A stretch of 64,000 nucleotides of DNA from SPGG2 sp964194625. GTDB taxonomy: Bacteria > Pseudomonadota > Gammaproteobacteria > Acidiferrobacterales > SPGG2. Under the pieces are notes generated by a model. It saw only the letters and a list, made by a program, of their open reading frames with translations. It was not told the DNA's origin and ran no database searches. This document shows positions 32,384 through 42,002 of this stretch, piece by piece. The stretch lies in assembly GCA_964194625.1 (NCBI GenBank), contig CAXMNC010000151.1, positions 1 to 64,000 of the forward strand, read 5' to 3'. Within the stretch, counting starts at the first letter, position 1; every line of letters starts with the position of its first letter. The position numbers and the translations under genes were made by a program.

Positions 32384-33566
32384 TAAGGCCGCGCTGTAGG
32401 TCTTGCTTTAGGTCATCGATATCTTCAAGCCCGACCGAGATTCGAATCAGGCTCTCTTCGATGCCGGCCTTGGCACGTGCCTCAGGCCCACAACGATGGT
32501 GGGTAGTACTCGACGGATGTGTAATCGTAGTCTTCACGTCGCCAAGATTGGCAGTCTTTGATACAAGCTCGGTCGCATCGATGAACGCCCAGGCCTCTTT
32601 TCTGTCGCCATCAACCTCAAATGAGAGCAACCCGCCGTGTGCCGTCTGCTGGCGAGTCGCCAGTTCGTGTTGCGGGTGTGAGGTAAGCCCGGGGTAGTAG
32701 ACATGTTTTATTCCACGCTGAGTGGTCAACCATTCGGCAAGTTGCTGGGCGTTACGACTGTGCGCATGCATACGCAGATCGAGGGTCTCCAATCCCTTGG
32801 CAAATACCCAGGCGTTGAAGGGGCTCATGCTAGGTCCAGCCGTTCTCAAGAAACCAAACAATGCGTTACCCACCGCCTCATTACCGACCACCGCCCCACC
32901 GATACAACGCCCCTGGCCATCAAGAAACTTCGTGGCCGAGTGCACGACGATGTCTGCACCATACGTAAGTGGGCGCTGCAACGCCGGTGTACAGTACACA
33001 TTATCGACGACCAGCAGACAACTATGGGTCCTAGCAAGCTCTGCCAATGCGGCTATATCAGCAACCTCCGTGAGTGGGTTGGCCGGCGTCTCCAAGAACA
33101 ACATACGGGTAGCGGGCGTGATGGCTTGCCGCCATGCATCGAGATCAGTCAAAGAAACAAAGGTTGTCGTCAGGTTGAAACGCGTCAACACATTGTTGAA
33201 CAAGGAAATAGTGGCACCAAACAGACTGCTCGCCGCAACAATATGATCGCCAGCCTTGAGTAGCGCCATACACGTGGCAAGGATAGATGACATACCGGAG
33301 GATGTTGCGACACATCGTTCACCTTCCTCCAACGCGGCCAGTCGTTGTTCGAACATGCGCACGGTGGGATTGGTAAAACGAGAATAGACGTTTCCCGGTT
33401 CTTCGTCGGCGAACCGTGCCGCTGCCTGCGCCGCGTCTTTGAAGACGAAGCTCGATGTCGTAAAGATTGGCTCCGCGTGTTCGCCCTCAAGCGTACGCTC
33501 GTGTCCCGCGCGCACCGCCCGCGTACGAAAAGCGAATTCCCGCCAGTCTCTCTTGATCTCCTTCAC
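32370..33566 (-). CDS. metZ: MetZ, O-succinylhomoserine sulfhydrylase
   Basis: 398 residues, Cys/Met-metabolism PLP family. N-terminal TRAVRAGHERTLEGEHAEPI, the PLP-phosphate segment ATSSGMSSILATCMALLKAGD and the Schiff-base Lys in VHSATKFLDGQGR. Context downstream of purF is the usual place for metZ in pseudomonad-like genomes. It makes homocysteine directly from O-succinylhomoserine and sulfide. Cystathionine gamma-synthase cannot be fully excluded by motifs alone; gene order favours MetZ. Confidence 0.9.
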   Translation of the reverse strand: MKEIKRDWREFAFRTRAVRAGHERTLEGEHAEPIFTTSSFVFKDAAQAAARFADEEPGNVYSRFTNPTVRMFEQRLAALEEGERCVATSSGMSSILATCMALLKAGDHIVAASSLFGATISLFNNVLTRFNLTTTFVSLTDLDAWRQAITPATRMLFLETPANPLTEVADIAALAELARTHSCLLVVDNVYCTPALQRPLTYGADIVVHSATKFLDGQGRCIGGAVVGNEAVGNALFGFLRTAGPSMSPFNAWVFAKGLETLDLRMHAHSRNAQQLAEWLTTQRGIKHVYYPGLTSHPQHELATRQQTAHGGLLSFEVDGDRKEAWAFIDATELVSKTANLGDVKTTITHPSSTTHHRCGPEARAKAGIEESLIRISVGLEDIDDLKQDLQRGLNAIR

Positions 33567-33590
33567 ACAACTACAAGACTAAAATGAAAA

Positions 33591-35117
33591 CTACAGTGAA
33601 TAGGTCTGCAGCTCGGTCGAGCCCAAATCGTTAGTAGCTATCTTTTGCTTGGCCCCATCAGCCCGCATTTGCTCGATTCGCCCCAGGTAATCTTGATTGA
33701 CATCACCAGTAACGTATATGCCGTCAAACACTGAAGCCTCAAACCGCGTAATTTTCGGATTGCCCTCTCGCGCCGCTTCGATTAAATCTTGGAGGTCCTG
33801 GTAGATAAGTCGGTCGGCGCCGGTAATCGCGGCAATCTCGTCGACCTCCCTACCATTAGCTACGAGTTCTGTCGCCGACGGCATATCGATGCCATAAACA
33901 TTCGGATACCGGATCGGTGGGGCGGCGGATGCAAAATAGACTTTACGTGCCCCCGCCTCCCGTGCCATCTGTACGATCTGCTGTGACGTTGTCCCGCGAA
34001 CAATGGAGTCATCCACTAACAATACATTCTTGCCCCTAAACTCAAGGTCTATCGCGTTCAGCTTTTGTCGCACTGAACGCTTGCGCTCGGCTTGACCGGG
34101 CATAATAAAAGTTCGTGGGATGTATCGATTCTTGATAAAGCCTTCGCGATATTTGAGATTGAGTTTATGCGCCATTTGTAGCGCCGCCTGTCGACTTGTA
34201 TCAGGTATCGGGATGACGACATCGACGTCAACTTCCGGCCACTCGCGGGCAATCTTACTGGCGAGACGTTCTCCCATGCGCAGACGAGTCTTATGAACCG
34301 CTATGCCATCTAGCATAGAGTCCGGCCTGGCCAAATAGACATATTCGAAAAGACATGGTGCGTGCAACGTCTTTTTGGCACAACGGTGCGTATGCACTTC
34401 GCCATTCATATCGATAAACAACGCTTCGCCAGGCGCAATGTCGCGCACCAGTGTATAACCCAACATATCGAGCGCCACACTCTCCGATGCAACCATGTGC
34501 CCTGGCCCATCATCTGTTTCGCGCCTACCGTATACGATCGGGCGTATACCAAACGGATCTCTAAAAGCGAGGATTCCGAAACCGACAATCATGGCCACCA
34601 CCGCATAGCCACCGCGGCAACGTCGATGGACCATACTTACCGCACGAAAGATATCGTCTGGTGTAAGTCTTAGTCCACCCACTGCCTCAAGCTCATGCGC
34701 CAGAACATTTAATAGGATCTCTGAGTCCGACTGGGTATTGAGATGACGTAAATCCTCTCGGAACAATTGATCCTTGAGCTGATCCGCATTGGTTAGATTG
34801 CCGTTGTGGGCCAGGGCGAGTCCATGAGGTGAATTCACATAAAACGGCTGCGCCTCCGCCGGTGAGGCACAACCCGCGGTCGGATATCGCACATGACCGA
34901 TGCCCATATTGCCCTGCAAGCCGATCATGTGTCGTTCATGGAACACATCGCGTACCAGACCGTTGTCTTTGCGCAGATAGACACGTTGGCCATCGTTGGT
35001 CCTGTCACTGGTAATGATGCCAGCGGCATCTTGTCCGCGGTGCTGCAGGACAGTAAGTCCGTCGTAGATCGCTTGATTAACGGGACTTTTGGCGAGGATA
35101 CCGATTATTCCACACAT
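33591..35117 (-). CDS. purF: PurF, amidophosphoribosyltransferase
   Basis: 508 residues. Starts MCGIIGILAKS, so Cys2 becomes the N-terminal nucleophile after Met removal, with no propeptide. Glutaminase motifs HRGQDAAGI and HVRYPTAGCAS; the PRPP loop is VLLVDDSIVRGTTSQ. It catalyses the first committed step of purine synthesis. It follows cvpA by about 30 bp, as in E. coli. Confidence 0.97.
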   Translation of the reverse strand: MCGIIGILAKSPVNQAIYDGLTVLQHRGQDAAGIITSDRTNDGQRVYLRKDNGLVRDVFHERHMIGLQGNMGIGHVRYPTAGCASPAEAQPFYVNSPHGLALAHNGNLTNADQLKDQLFREDLRHLNTQSDSEILLNVLAHELEAVGGLRLTPDDIFRAVSMVHRRCRGGYAVVAMIVGFGILAFRDPFGIRPIVYGRRETDDGPGHMVASESVALDMLGYTLVRDIAPGEALFIDMNGEVHTHRCAKKTLHAPCLFEYVYLARPDSMLDGIAVHKTRLRMGERLASKIAREWPEVDVDVVIPIPDTSRQAALQMAHKLNLKYREGFIKNRYIPRTFIMPGQAERKRSVRQKLNAIDLEFRGKNVLLVDDSIVRGTTSQQIVQMAREAGARKVYFASAAPPIRYPNVYGIDMPSATELVANGREVDEIAAITGADRLIYQDLQDLIEAAREGNPKITRFEASVFDGIYVTGDVNQDYLGRIEQMRADGAKQKIATNDLGSTELQTYSL

Positions 35118-35149
35118 GCAGGAATGTCTCCGGTTACTAAGAACTTAGT

Positions 35150-35644
35150 CTAGCTATAGCGGATATCGCGGGCAATATCCGACGGCAAAAAATCGACGAC
35201 GAAGCTTGCAATTGACTCGAAAAACGGCGTCAGATAAGCGTGACGCCACCAGCCGTTGCTGGGCAAGGACGTAAGACCGGCGAGTAGGAATACCACAACT
35301 ACGACGGCAACACCAACCGCAGCGCCTGCCAGGCCGCCAAGCAGACGATTCGAGAACTTTAGGATCGTCGCCGATTCGACAAGCTTGTGTAAAAAGCTCG
35401 TGGTCACGAGCCCGACCAGAAACGCAACCAAAAACGTCACGACGAATGCCACTAACATACGCACCATGGGTTCATCGATGAATTTTTCAAAAGCATCAGA
35501 CACCGGCGCAGAAAGAAACCACGCGACAACGCTTGCCACCACCCAGTTAGCGAGAAACAGGGTCGTTCGTACAAACCCTCGGAGAACGCCGATCCCAGCA
35601 AAGACAGAAAGCACGAGCAAAAGCACGATATCAAAGGCATTCAT
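35150..35644 (-). CDS. cvpA: CvpA family membrane protein
   Basis: 164 residues with four hydrophobic segments (about 4-22, 28-46, 62-84, 103-125). The N-terminal MNAFDIVLLLVLSVFAGIGVLRGFVR is a typical CvpA start, cut here to its pattern of short acidic/hydrophobic lead and GxxRGF. Required for colicin V production in E. coli and linked with envelope integrity. Directly upstream of purF, as usual. Confidence 0.93.
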   Translation of the reverse strand: MNAFDIVLLLVLSVFAGIGVLRGFVRTTLFLANWVVASVVAWFLSAPVSDAFEKFIDEPMVRMLVAFVVTFLVAFLVGLVTTSFLHKLVESATILKFSNRLLGGLAGAAVGVAVVVVVFLLAGLTSLPSNGWWRHAYLTPFFESIASFVVDFLPSDIARDIRYS

Positions 35645-35722
35645 TTAGTCTCTGCCGCTGAGGATGGAAGGTTCTGGCTAAATGAGTTGTGGCAGAAAGT
35701 GCCCGATCAGCGTCGGACTGGC

Positions 35723-36325
35723 TTATTTATAGGCAAGCACCACCCCTTCCAACCCCACTTTCTGTCGGATCTGGGTTTGTGCTTTCTCGGCAACCCTTTT
35801 CTGTCGATAAGGGCCGACACGTACGCGTACTGCCTTCTCGCCCTTCAATTTCACGTCGACCAACTTAACCAGGAAACCGTGTTTCTTGAGCTTGTCACGT
35901 AGCCGGCGCGCATTGTCGTCGTTCGAAAATGTTCCCACCTGGACAACCCAACCCCTCGAAGCAGTCGACGTCTCGTTCGCAGAACTTTTAGGCTCTGTTT
36001 GTTCGATCTGCGTGGCTCTGGCAGTAATCGTGGTGTTGGATTTCTCCGGCTTCTTGGTCGAGCCAGTCTCTACAGTTGTGGTCGTTGTTGTGACCTGCGT
36101 GTCCGTAACCGCCTGCTCTGCCAGAGATGTTGTCGACAATCGAAGGACTTTGGTTTCCGGCTGCGGAATTTCACTAATATCTGAGACGCGGCTGGCACCA
36201 GGTTGGCCTGGCTTATCACTCAGGATCATGGGTAATACGATTACTGCAAGTGAAACAACAATTACGGCACCTACGATACGGTGTTTGGGGTTGAAATCAC
36301 CCCCGTCATCGTGTGCACGTGCCAT
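35723..36325 (-). CDS. dedD: SPOR-domain protein (DedD-like)
   Basis: 200 residues. A short cytoplasmic N-terminus, one membrane helix (about 19-37, GAVIVVSLAVIVLPMIL), a Thr/Ser/Glu-rich linker, and a C-terminal SPOR domain beginning WVVQVGTFSNDDNARRLRDKL with RVRVGPYRQKRVAEKAQ. SPOR domains bind denuded peptidoglycan at division septa. Position between folC and cvpA fits DedD. Confidence 0.9.
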   Translation of the reverse strand: MARAHDDGGDFNPKHRIVGAVIVVSLAVIVLPMILSDKPGQPGASRVSDISEIPQPETKVLRLSTTSLAEQAVTDTQVTTTTTTVETGSTKKPEKSNTTITARATQIEQTEPKSSANETSTASRGWVVQVGTFSNDDNARRLRDKLKKHGFLVKLVDVKLKGEKAVRVRVGPYRQKRVAEKAQTQIRQKVGLEGVVLAYK

Positions 36326-36335
36326 GTACCCGCCC

Positions 36336-37598
36336 TCACGGTTGATTGCTCAGTATATCACTAACGGTAAAAAAAGACCCGAAAACAACGATTCGATCCC
36401 GTTCGCTCGCATCTTTGCACGCGGCCTGATAAGCGCTCAGAGGATCTCGATAGAGATCGGCTGGCGCCGCCGACTCGATGCTTTCCAGATTGGCGTGCAA
36501 GGTTTCTGCCGTAGCACCGCGTGGAACTGCCAGGGTCGACAGATACCAGTGGTGAACAATCGGATTGATTGTAGACATCACGTCGGCGATCGGCTTGTCC
36601 TCAAGCATGCCGAGAACTACGAAGGTTCGACCGGCCGCCGGTTGTCGTCGCAACAACGTAGTTAACACTACCGTGGCCTCGACGTTGTGAGCGACATCGA
36701 ACACCCTTACCGGCAGTCCTGGCAGGGTCTGAAATCGCCCCGGAAGTACTGCCTCGAGTAGACCAACGCGGATCTGCGCTTGACTCACCGGCAAGCGTTC
36801 TGCCAGTACCGTTAACGCCATCAAGGTACCGGCCGCATTATGCAACTGGTGTTCACCGCGCATAGCGGGGTAAGGCAGTCCTGATCGGATATGGTCTTTC
36901 GAGCGCCAACACCAACTATGGATGTCTTGTTCGATCTGGTAGTCACGCCCGATTTGGTACAAGCGGGCGCCCACTGCCTGAGCGCTCTGTTCGATAACGG
37001 CCGGCGGCGATATATCGGAGCAAATGGCGGGATGTCCTAGACGGAAGATACCGGCTTTCTCCCGGCCTATGGCTTCGCGGTCGGCACCCAACCAACGCAC
37101 ATGATCGATGCCAATGCACGTCACGATAGCAACATCGGCATCAAGCACATTGACAGCATCAAGCTGACCACCAAGGCCGACCTCAAGCAAGGCGACGTCA
37201 ACTGACTGCTCACTGAACACCTGCAGCGCCGCTAGTGTACCGAACTCGAAATAGGTCAGCTGTGTGTCACCACGTATATGTTCGATGCGTTCAAACGCAG
37301 CGCAGAGAATCTCATCACTCTGCGGCTGCTTGCTAACCCGAATGCGTTCGTTATATTCGAACATATGGGGCGAACTATAAGCCCCAATCTTGTAGCCGGC
37401 CTCATGCAGTATAGCCTCAAGCATGGCAACGGTAGATCCTTTACCATTAGTGCCAGATACCGCTACCGTCAAAAACGAGGGCGGCTTTAATCCCATGCGT
37501 TCAACAACAACACTGACACGCTCTAGGCCAAGCTCCATCTTTCGTGGATACAGCGCTTCGATCCACGAAAGCCAGTCGGCGAGAGTCTTGCTACTCAG
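36336..37598 (-). CDS. folC: FolC, folylpolyglutamate/dihydrofolate synthase, probable non-AUG start
   Basis: 420 residues if started at CTG 37598. The first ATG (37538) would cut off LADWLSWIEALYP, which matches the conserved FolC N-terminus seen in E. coli (LASWLSYLENLH). No ATG, GTG or TTG exists between the in-frame upstream TGA and that ATG. The candidate CTG overlaps the accD stop (CTGA); ATT 37607 is another option. ATP loop is VSGTNGKGSTVAMLE; EVGLGGQLDAVNVLD and the C-terminal domain are complete. It adds glutamates to folates. Confidence 0.88.
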   Translation of the reverse strand: MSSKTLADWLSWIEALYPRKMELGLERVSVVVERMGLKPPSFLTVAVSGTNGKGSTVAMLEAILHEAGYKIGAYSSPHMFEYNERIRVSKQPQSDEILCAAFERIEHIRGDTQLTYFEFGTLAALQVFSEQSVDVALLEVGLGGQLDAVNVLDADVAIVTCIGIDHVRWLGADREAIGREKAGIFRLGHPAICSDISPPAVIEQSAQAVGARLYQIGRDYQIEQDIHSWCWRSKDHIRSGLPYPAMRGEHQLHNAAGTLMALTVLAERLPVSQAQIRVGLLEAVLPGRFQTLPGLPVRVFDVAHNVEATVVLTTLLRRQPAAGRTFVVLGMLEDKPIADVMSTINPIVHHWYLSTLAVPRGATAETLHANLESIESAAPADLYRDPLSAYQAACKDASERDRIVVFGSFFTVSDILSNQP

Positions 37599-38509
37599 TT
37601 CTTTAATGATGGGGACGATGACGCTTCAACCAAACTGGTTTGCTCATCACCAAGGTTGGAGCTCTTACCGGTAAGCATTGCAAGCAGTGATGCAATCGTA
37701 TTGCGCATGGCGCGGCGATCGACGATCATATCTATCGAGCCATGCTTTAGTAAAAACTCTGAACGCTGAAAACCTTCGGGCAACGTTTCACGTACCGTCT
37801 GCTCGATGACCCGTGGCCCCGCAAAACCGATCAACGCTTTGGGTTCAGCAATCACAATGTCGCCAAGCATCGCAATACTGGCCGATACGCCACCCATGGT
37901 CGGGTCAGTCAACACCGAGATGTAAGGAATGCCGCGGTCACCCATACCGGTCAGCGCAGAACTAGTCTTTGCCATTTGCATGAGCGAAAACAGCGCCTCT
38001 TGCATGCGGGCACCGCCACTGGCCATAAAACAGACCAAAGGTATGTCTCGTTCCAGGCATTTGTTTACACCGCGCACAAAGCGTTCACCGACTACCGAAC
38101 CCATGGAGCCACCCATAAATGCGAATTCAAATGCGCCGGCCACCAGGGGTGCGCCTTTGAGCTCACCCTGCACCATCACTAGCGCGTCTTTTTCTCCGCA
38201 TGCCTTTTCAGCTTCGCTCAAACGGTCCTTGTATCTTTTTGAATCCTTGAACTTGAGCATGTCGACCGACCGCAGATTTGCACCGATCTCTTGGCGTGGT
38301 TCGGGGTCAAGAAAGACATCTAGGCGGCCGCGCGCACTAAGGCGCATGTGATGCTGACACTTGGGACAAACATCGAGGTTATTGCGGATTTCAGCGCTGT
38401 AGAGGACAGCACTACAGTTAGCGCATTTCCGCCACAGACCTTCGGGCACACTCTTCTTCTGTGCCTTACTCTTAATCTTGGGTGGTATAAGCTTGTCAAA
38501 CCAACTCAT
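37595..38509 (-). CDS. accD: AccD, acetyl-CoA carboxylase carboxyltransferase beta subunit
   Basis: 304 residues. N-terminal zinc ribbon CANCSAVLY...CPKCQHH (four Cys near residues 31-53), then the carboxyltransferase domain with GGARMQEALFSLMQMAKT and GGVSASIAMLGD. With AccA it transfers the carboxyl group from biotin to acetyl-CoA. The start overlaps the trpA stop by four bases and the stop overlaps the probable folC start. Confidence 0.96.
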   Translation of the reverse strand: MSWFDKLIPPKIKSKAQKKSVPEGLWRKCANCSAVLYSAEIRNNLDVCPKCQHHMRLSARGRLDVFLDPEPRQEIGANLRSVDMLKFKDSKRYKDRLSEAEKACGEKDALVMVQGELKGAPLVAGAFEFAFMGGSMGSVVGERFVRGVNKCLERDIPLVCFMASGGARMQEALFSLMQMAKTSSALTGMGDRGIPYISVLTDPTMGGVSASIAMLGDIVIAEPKALIGFAGPRVIEQTVRETLPEGFQRSEFLLKHGSIDMIVDRRAMRNTIASLLAMLTGKSSNLGDEQTSLVEASSSPSLKN

Positions 38510-39324
38510 GCAGCCGCTCCTTCCTGATCCATGGCACTGCGTAGAGTTGCAAGAAATCCAGGTACATCTGTCATTATCTTCTCCCGCTCTTCGGCGAGAT
38601 CGCCAATACGGTTCACCAGGGCGCTTCCGACTACTACTGCATCGGCCACAGATGCCACTGCTGCCGCCGTCTCGGGGCTATCGATACCAAATCCAACCCC
38701 TACTGGGAGCGTAGTCTGTGTACGTATCGCTTGCAATCGGTCTTTGACCGCAGCCACATCAAGGTGAGTTGCACCAGTTACGCCACGCAGCGAAACGTAG
38801 TACACAAACCCACTGGCCGCGTCAGTAATTAAGCTAATTCTCTCAATTGTACTGGTGGGCGCGAGCAAGAGTATCGGGTCTATATGGGCATCCCGCAATG
38901 CTTGGGATAGTTCGGCTGATTCCTCTGGTGGAATATCGACTGTCAACACACCGTCAACGCCCGCCCTACTTGCCGCTTTCGCGAATGTCGTGTAACCCAT
39001 GATTTCGACCGGATTCAAATAGCCCATGAGCACGACTGGGGTATGCGTGTTCTTTGTACGAAACTCTTTGACCATCTGTAAAACCAGATGGAGGTTGACG
39101 TTGTTCTTGAGCGCACGTTCACTTGCACGCTGAATGACAGGACCATCAGCCATTGGGTCAGAAAACGGCACGCCTAGTTCAACGATGTCTGCACCTGCTT
39201 CCACTAATGCATGCATCAGCGGCACCGTGATGTCTGGTTGCGGATCGCCGGCCGTAATAAAAGGTACAAGCGCCTTACGACCCTGCTTCCTCAACGCTTC
39301 GAATGTCTGTGTTATTTGCGACAC
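38506..39324 (-). CDS. trpA: TrpA, tryptophan synthase alpha subunit
   Basis: 272 residues. Catalytic Glu and Asp lie in ADIVELGVPFSDPMADGP; the loop and phosphate site are in PVGVGFGIDSPETAA. TIM barrel that splits indole-3-glycerol phosphate and passes indole to TrpB. It follows trpB after 15 bp and overlaps accD. Confidence 0.97.
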   Translation of the reverse strand: MSQITQTFEALRKQGRKALVPFITAGDPQPDITVPLMHALVEAGADIVELGVPFSDPMADGPVIQRASERALKNNVNLHLVLQMVKEFRTKNTHTPVVLMGYLNPVEIMGYTTFAKAASRAGVDGVLTVDIPPEESAELSQALRDAHIDPILLLAPTSTIERISLITDAASGFVYYVSLRGVTGATHLDVAAVKDRLQAIRTQTTLPVGVGFGIDSPETAAAVASVADAVVVGSALVNRIGDLAEEREKIMTDVPGFLATLRSAMDQEGAAA

Positions 39325-39339
39325 TGCGGTCTTCTAGAC

Positions 39340-40575
39340 TTAAATAGTAATGCCTTCAATCTTTGCTACCGTATGAATATCTTTGTCGCCACGCCCAGAA
39401 AGATTGGCCACGATGATACCGTCGCGACCCATTTTCGGTGCTAGCGTGGCCGCGTAAGCAAGCGCATGGGCCGACTCAAGTGCTGGCATGATGCCTTCAG
39501 TGCGGGTCAAATCATGGAACGCGGCCAATGCCTCATCGTCGGTAATGCCCACATACTTGGCGCGACCCGAATCCTTGAGCCATGAGTGTTCGGGGCCGAC
39601 TCCAGGATAGTCGAGGCCAGCGGAGACCGAGTGGGCTTCTATAATCTGTCCATCGGCCGTCTCAAGCAAGTAACTGCGGCTGCCGTGTAACACACCGGGT
39701 TGACCGCCGCACAAGGGGGCAGCGTGATGTCCGCTGTCCAATCCTTTGCCCGCCGCTTCGACCCCGTGAAGTTCAACGTCCAGATCGTCGATAAAGGGGT
39801 AGAACAGGCCCATGGCGTTTGAACCACCGCCAACACATGCGATCAACGCATCCGGCAAACGCCCTTCTTGCGCCATGATTTGCCCGCGGGTTTCGCGGCC
39901 AATCACCGACTGAAAGTCTCTTACCATGGCCGGGTAGGGATGTGGCCCAGCAACGCTGCCAATGATGTAGAATGTGTCCTCAACATTGGTCACCCAGTCG
40001 CGCATGGCCTCGTTTAGCGCATCTTTCAGTGTCTTCGAACCCGATTCCACCGGCACTACCTCTGCCCCCAGGAGCTTCATGCGAAACACGTTGATCGCTT
40101 GACGCTCAATGTCCACGCTCCCCATGTAGACAATACATTTCAGGCCGAAACGCGCTGCCACGGTCGCTGTCGCCACCCCATGTTGACCGGCGCCAGTCTC
40201 GGCGATAATTCGAGTCTTGCCCATGCGTCGGGCCAACAGCCCCTGCCCAACCGTGTTGTTGATCTTATGCGCCCCAGTGTGGTTTAAGTCTTCGCGCTTT
40301 AGATAGATGCGGGCACCACCGAGCCTCTCGCTCCAGCGTTTCGCCAAATACAACGGTGATGGTCGACCCACGAATGTGGCCGCGTCGCTATCAATCTCTT
40401 TGACGAAATCTGGATCATTGCGATAACGCTCATAGGCTTCACGCAACTCGACCAGCGGTTGCATAAGTGTTTCAGCAACAAAAATGCCGCCGTATTCACC
40501 GAAATGCCCGCGCTCATCTGGCAACGAATAGGCTTGTCGTCCAGCCGCCGCCGATTTGGTACTACTTGCTGTCAT
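39340..40575 (-). CDS. trpB: TrpB, tryptophan synthase beta subunit
   Basis: 411 residues. The PLP Lys is in LNHTGAHKINNTVGQ; AETGAGQHGVATA and the phosphate-binding VGGGSNAMG are present. It condenses indole with serine. The start overlaps the trpF stop by four bases, so trpF-trpB-trpA are probably coupled. Confidence 0.98.
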   Translation of the reverse strand: MTASSTKSAAAGRQAYSLPDERGHFGEYGGIFVAETLMQPLVELREAYERYRNDPDFVKEIDSDAATFVGRPSPLYLAKRWSERLGGARIYLKREDLNHTGAHKINNTVGQGLLARRMGKTRIIAETGAGQHGVATATVAARFGLKCIVYMGSVDIERQAINVFRMKLLGAEVVPVESGSKTLKDALNEAMRDWVTNVEDTFYIIGSVAGPHPYPAMVRDFQSVIGRETRGQIMAQEGRLPDALIACVGGGSNAMGLFYPFIDDLDVELHGVEAAGKGLDSGHHAAPLCGGQPGVLHGSRSYLLETADGQIIEAHSVSAGLDYPGVGPEHSWLKDSGRAKYVGITDDEALAAFHDLTRTEGIMPALESAHALAYAATLAPKMGRDGIIVANLSGRGDKDIHTVAKIEGITI

Positions 40576-41192
40576 TGGTCTTCTCTTACCCTCTCAATGA
40601 ATGCAGAAATCTTTTTTGGATCTTTGATACCCTTGGTCTCCTCTACGCCGCTACTTACATCAACCGCAAATGGCTGCACTACTTTAATGGCGTCTTTCAC
40701 ATTATCAGCCGTGAGACCACCCGCTAGAATAATCGGTTTTTCTAGATCTCGTGGTACAAGACGCCAGTCAAACGTTTTGCCTGAACCACCCGGTGCATGT
40801 TTCACATAGGTGTCTAGCAACAAACCTATTGCATCTGGGTAAGCTCGCCGCTGTGCGTGCAGGTCAACATCATCCCGCATACGCACGGCCTTTATATAAG
40901 GTCGGTCAAACGCACGATAGGTTTCTGCCGATTCCTCGCCATGGAATTGCAAGATATCAAGCCCCACGGCACTGATCGTGGCGCGCACTTTCTCGGCGTC
41001 TGCATCGACAAACAAACCAACGCGGGTTACGAATGGCGGTAATGCCTGCGCGATAGCACACGCTTGGTCGATGGTGACGTATCGGGGGGTGGCTTCATAA
41101 AAGACCAACCCGATCGCATCTGCCCCTAGTCGTGCTGCGGCCAGTCCGTCCTCGATACGCGTAATACCACAAATCTTTATTCGGGTTTGCAT
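40572..41192 (-). CDS. trpF: TrpF, phosphoribosylanthranilate isomerase
   Basis: 206 residues. Catalytic Cys in KICGITRIEDGLAA near residue 8, catalytic Asp in LLLDTYVKHAPGGSGKTFDW, and LAGGLTADNV near the phosphate site. Monofunctional enzyme, not fused to TrpC. It follows truA by about 30 bp, the pseudomonad-like truA-trpF-trpBA order. Confidence 0.96.
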   Translation of the reverse strand: MQTRIKICGITRIEDGLAAARLGADAIGLVFYEATPRYVTIDQACAIAQALPPFVTRVGLFVDADAEKVRATISAVGLDILQFHGEESAETYRAFDRPYIKAVRMRDDVDLHAQRRAYPDAIGLLLDTYVKHAPGGSGKTFDWRLVPRDLEKPIILAGGLTADNVKDAIKVVQPFAVDVSSGVEETKGIKDPKKISAFIERVREDQ

Positions 41193-41222
41193 TACAAAAG
41201 CAAACTTTTAGAATTCAACAGC

Positions 41223-42002
41223 TTACCAAAGCTCAGGGCCGGACGAAAGTCGCGGAATCTCGAAGTGTTCTGGGTATTCAAGCACCGTCAGATAAAGTCC
41301 ATGGGCCGGTGCCGTCATCCCAGCGACGGTGCGATCGCGTGCCGCCAACACATCGCGCGCCCACTCACTAGTTTGTTCGCCGGCGCCGATACTCATCAAC
41401 ACACCGGCAATATTGCGCACCATATGGTGAAGGAAGGCGTTTGCGTGGGCATCGATTGTTACAAACTCGCCATTGCGCGATACCTCCAGGCGACGCAAAT
41501 CCTTTACTGGATCTTTTGCCTGACATTGCATAGCGCGGAAAGACGTAAAATCGTGTGTACCTATTAAAGTCTTTGCCGCCCGTTGCATCGGTACAATATC
41601 TAGTGCCCGATATTCCCAGGTCACACGTTTGGCGAGATAGGTCGGTCGCACCGACCGATTCAGGATGATGTACCGATAGTGCCTCCCAGTGGCGGAAAAT
41701 CGTGCATGAAAAGCCGCGTCCACCTGCCCGGCCCACAGTATGGCTACGTCATCCGGTAAATTACTGTTAGCGCCACGCAGCCACTCGTAGTCACGACGTT
41801 CAGCGTCTGAATCGAAATGAATCACCTGACCGGAGGCATGAACACCTGCGTCGGTACGACCAGCCACCGTCACCCGTAGCGACTCGTTGGCAACCTTAGA
41901 AAGCGCCTCTTCCACACAACCCTGGACGGTCCTGTCGTCATCCTGAAGTTGCCAGCCAGAAAAGCGGGAGCCGTCGTACTCGACGATCGCGGCAATACGC
42001 AT
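41223..42002 (-). CDS. truA: TruA, tRNA pseudouridine(38-40) synthase
   Basis: 259 residues. Start MRIAAIVEYDGSRFSGWQ is typical. The catalytic Asp is in VAGRTDAGVHASGQV, and FLHHMVRNIAGVLMSIG is the conserved second motif. It modifies the anticodon arm at positions 38-40. The gene upstream is separated by a hairpin-rich 360-bp region. Confidence 0.97.
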   Translation of the reverse strand: MRIAAIVEYDGSRFSGWQLQDDDRTVQGCVEEALSKVANESLRVTVAGRTDAGVHASGQVIHFDSDAERRDYEWLRGANSNLPDDVAILWAGQVDAAFHARFSATGRHYRYIILNRSVRPTYLAKRVTWEYRALDIVPMQRAAKTLIGTHDFTSFRAMQCQAKDPVKDLRRLEVSRNGEFVTIDAHANAFLHHMVRNIAGVLMSIGAGEQTSEWARDVLAARDRTVAGMTAPAHGLYLTVLEYPEHFEIPRLSSGPELW

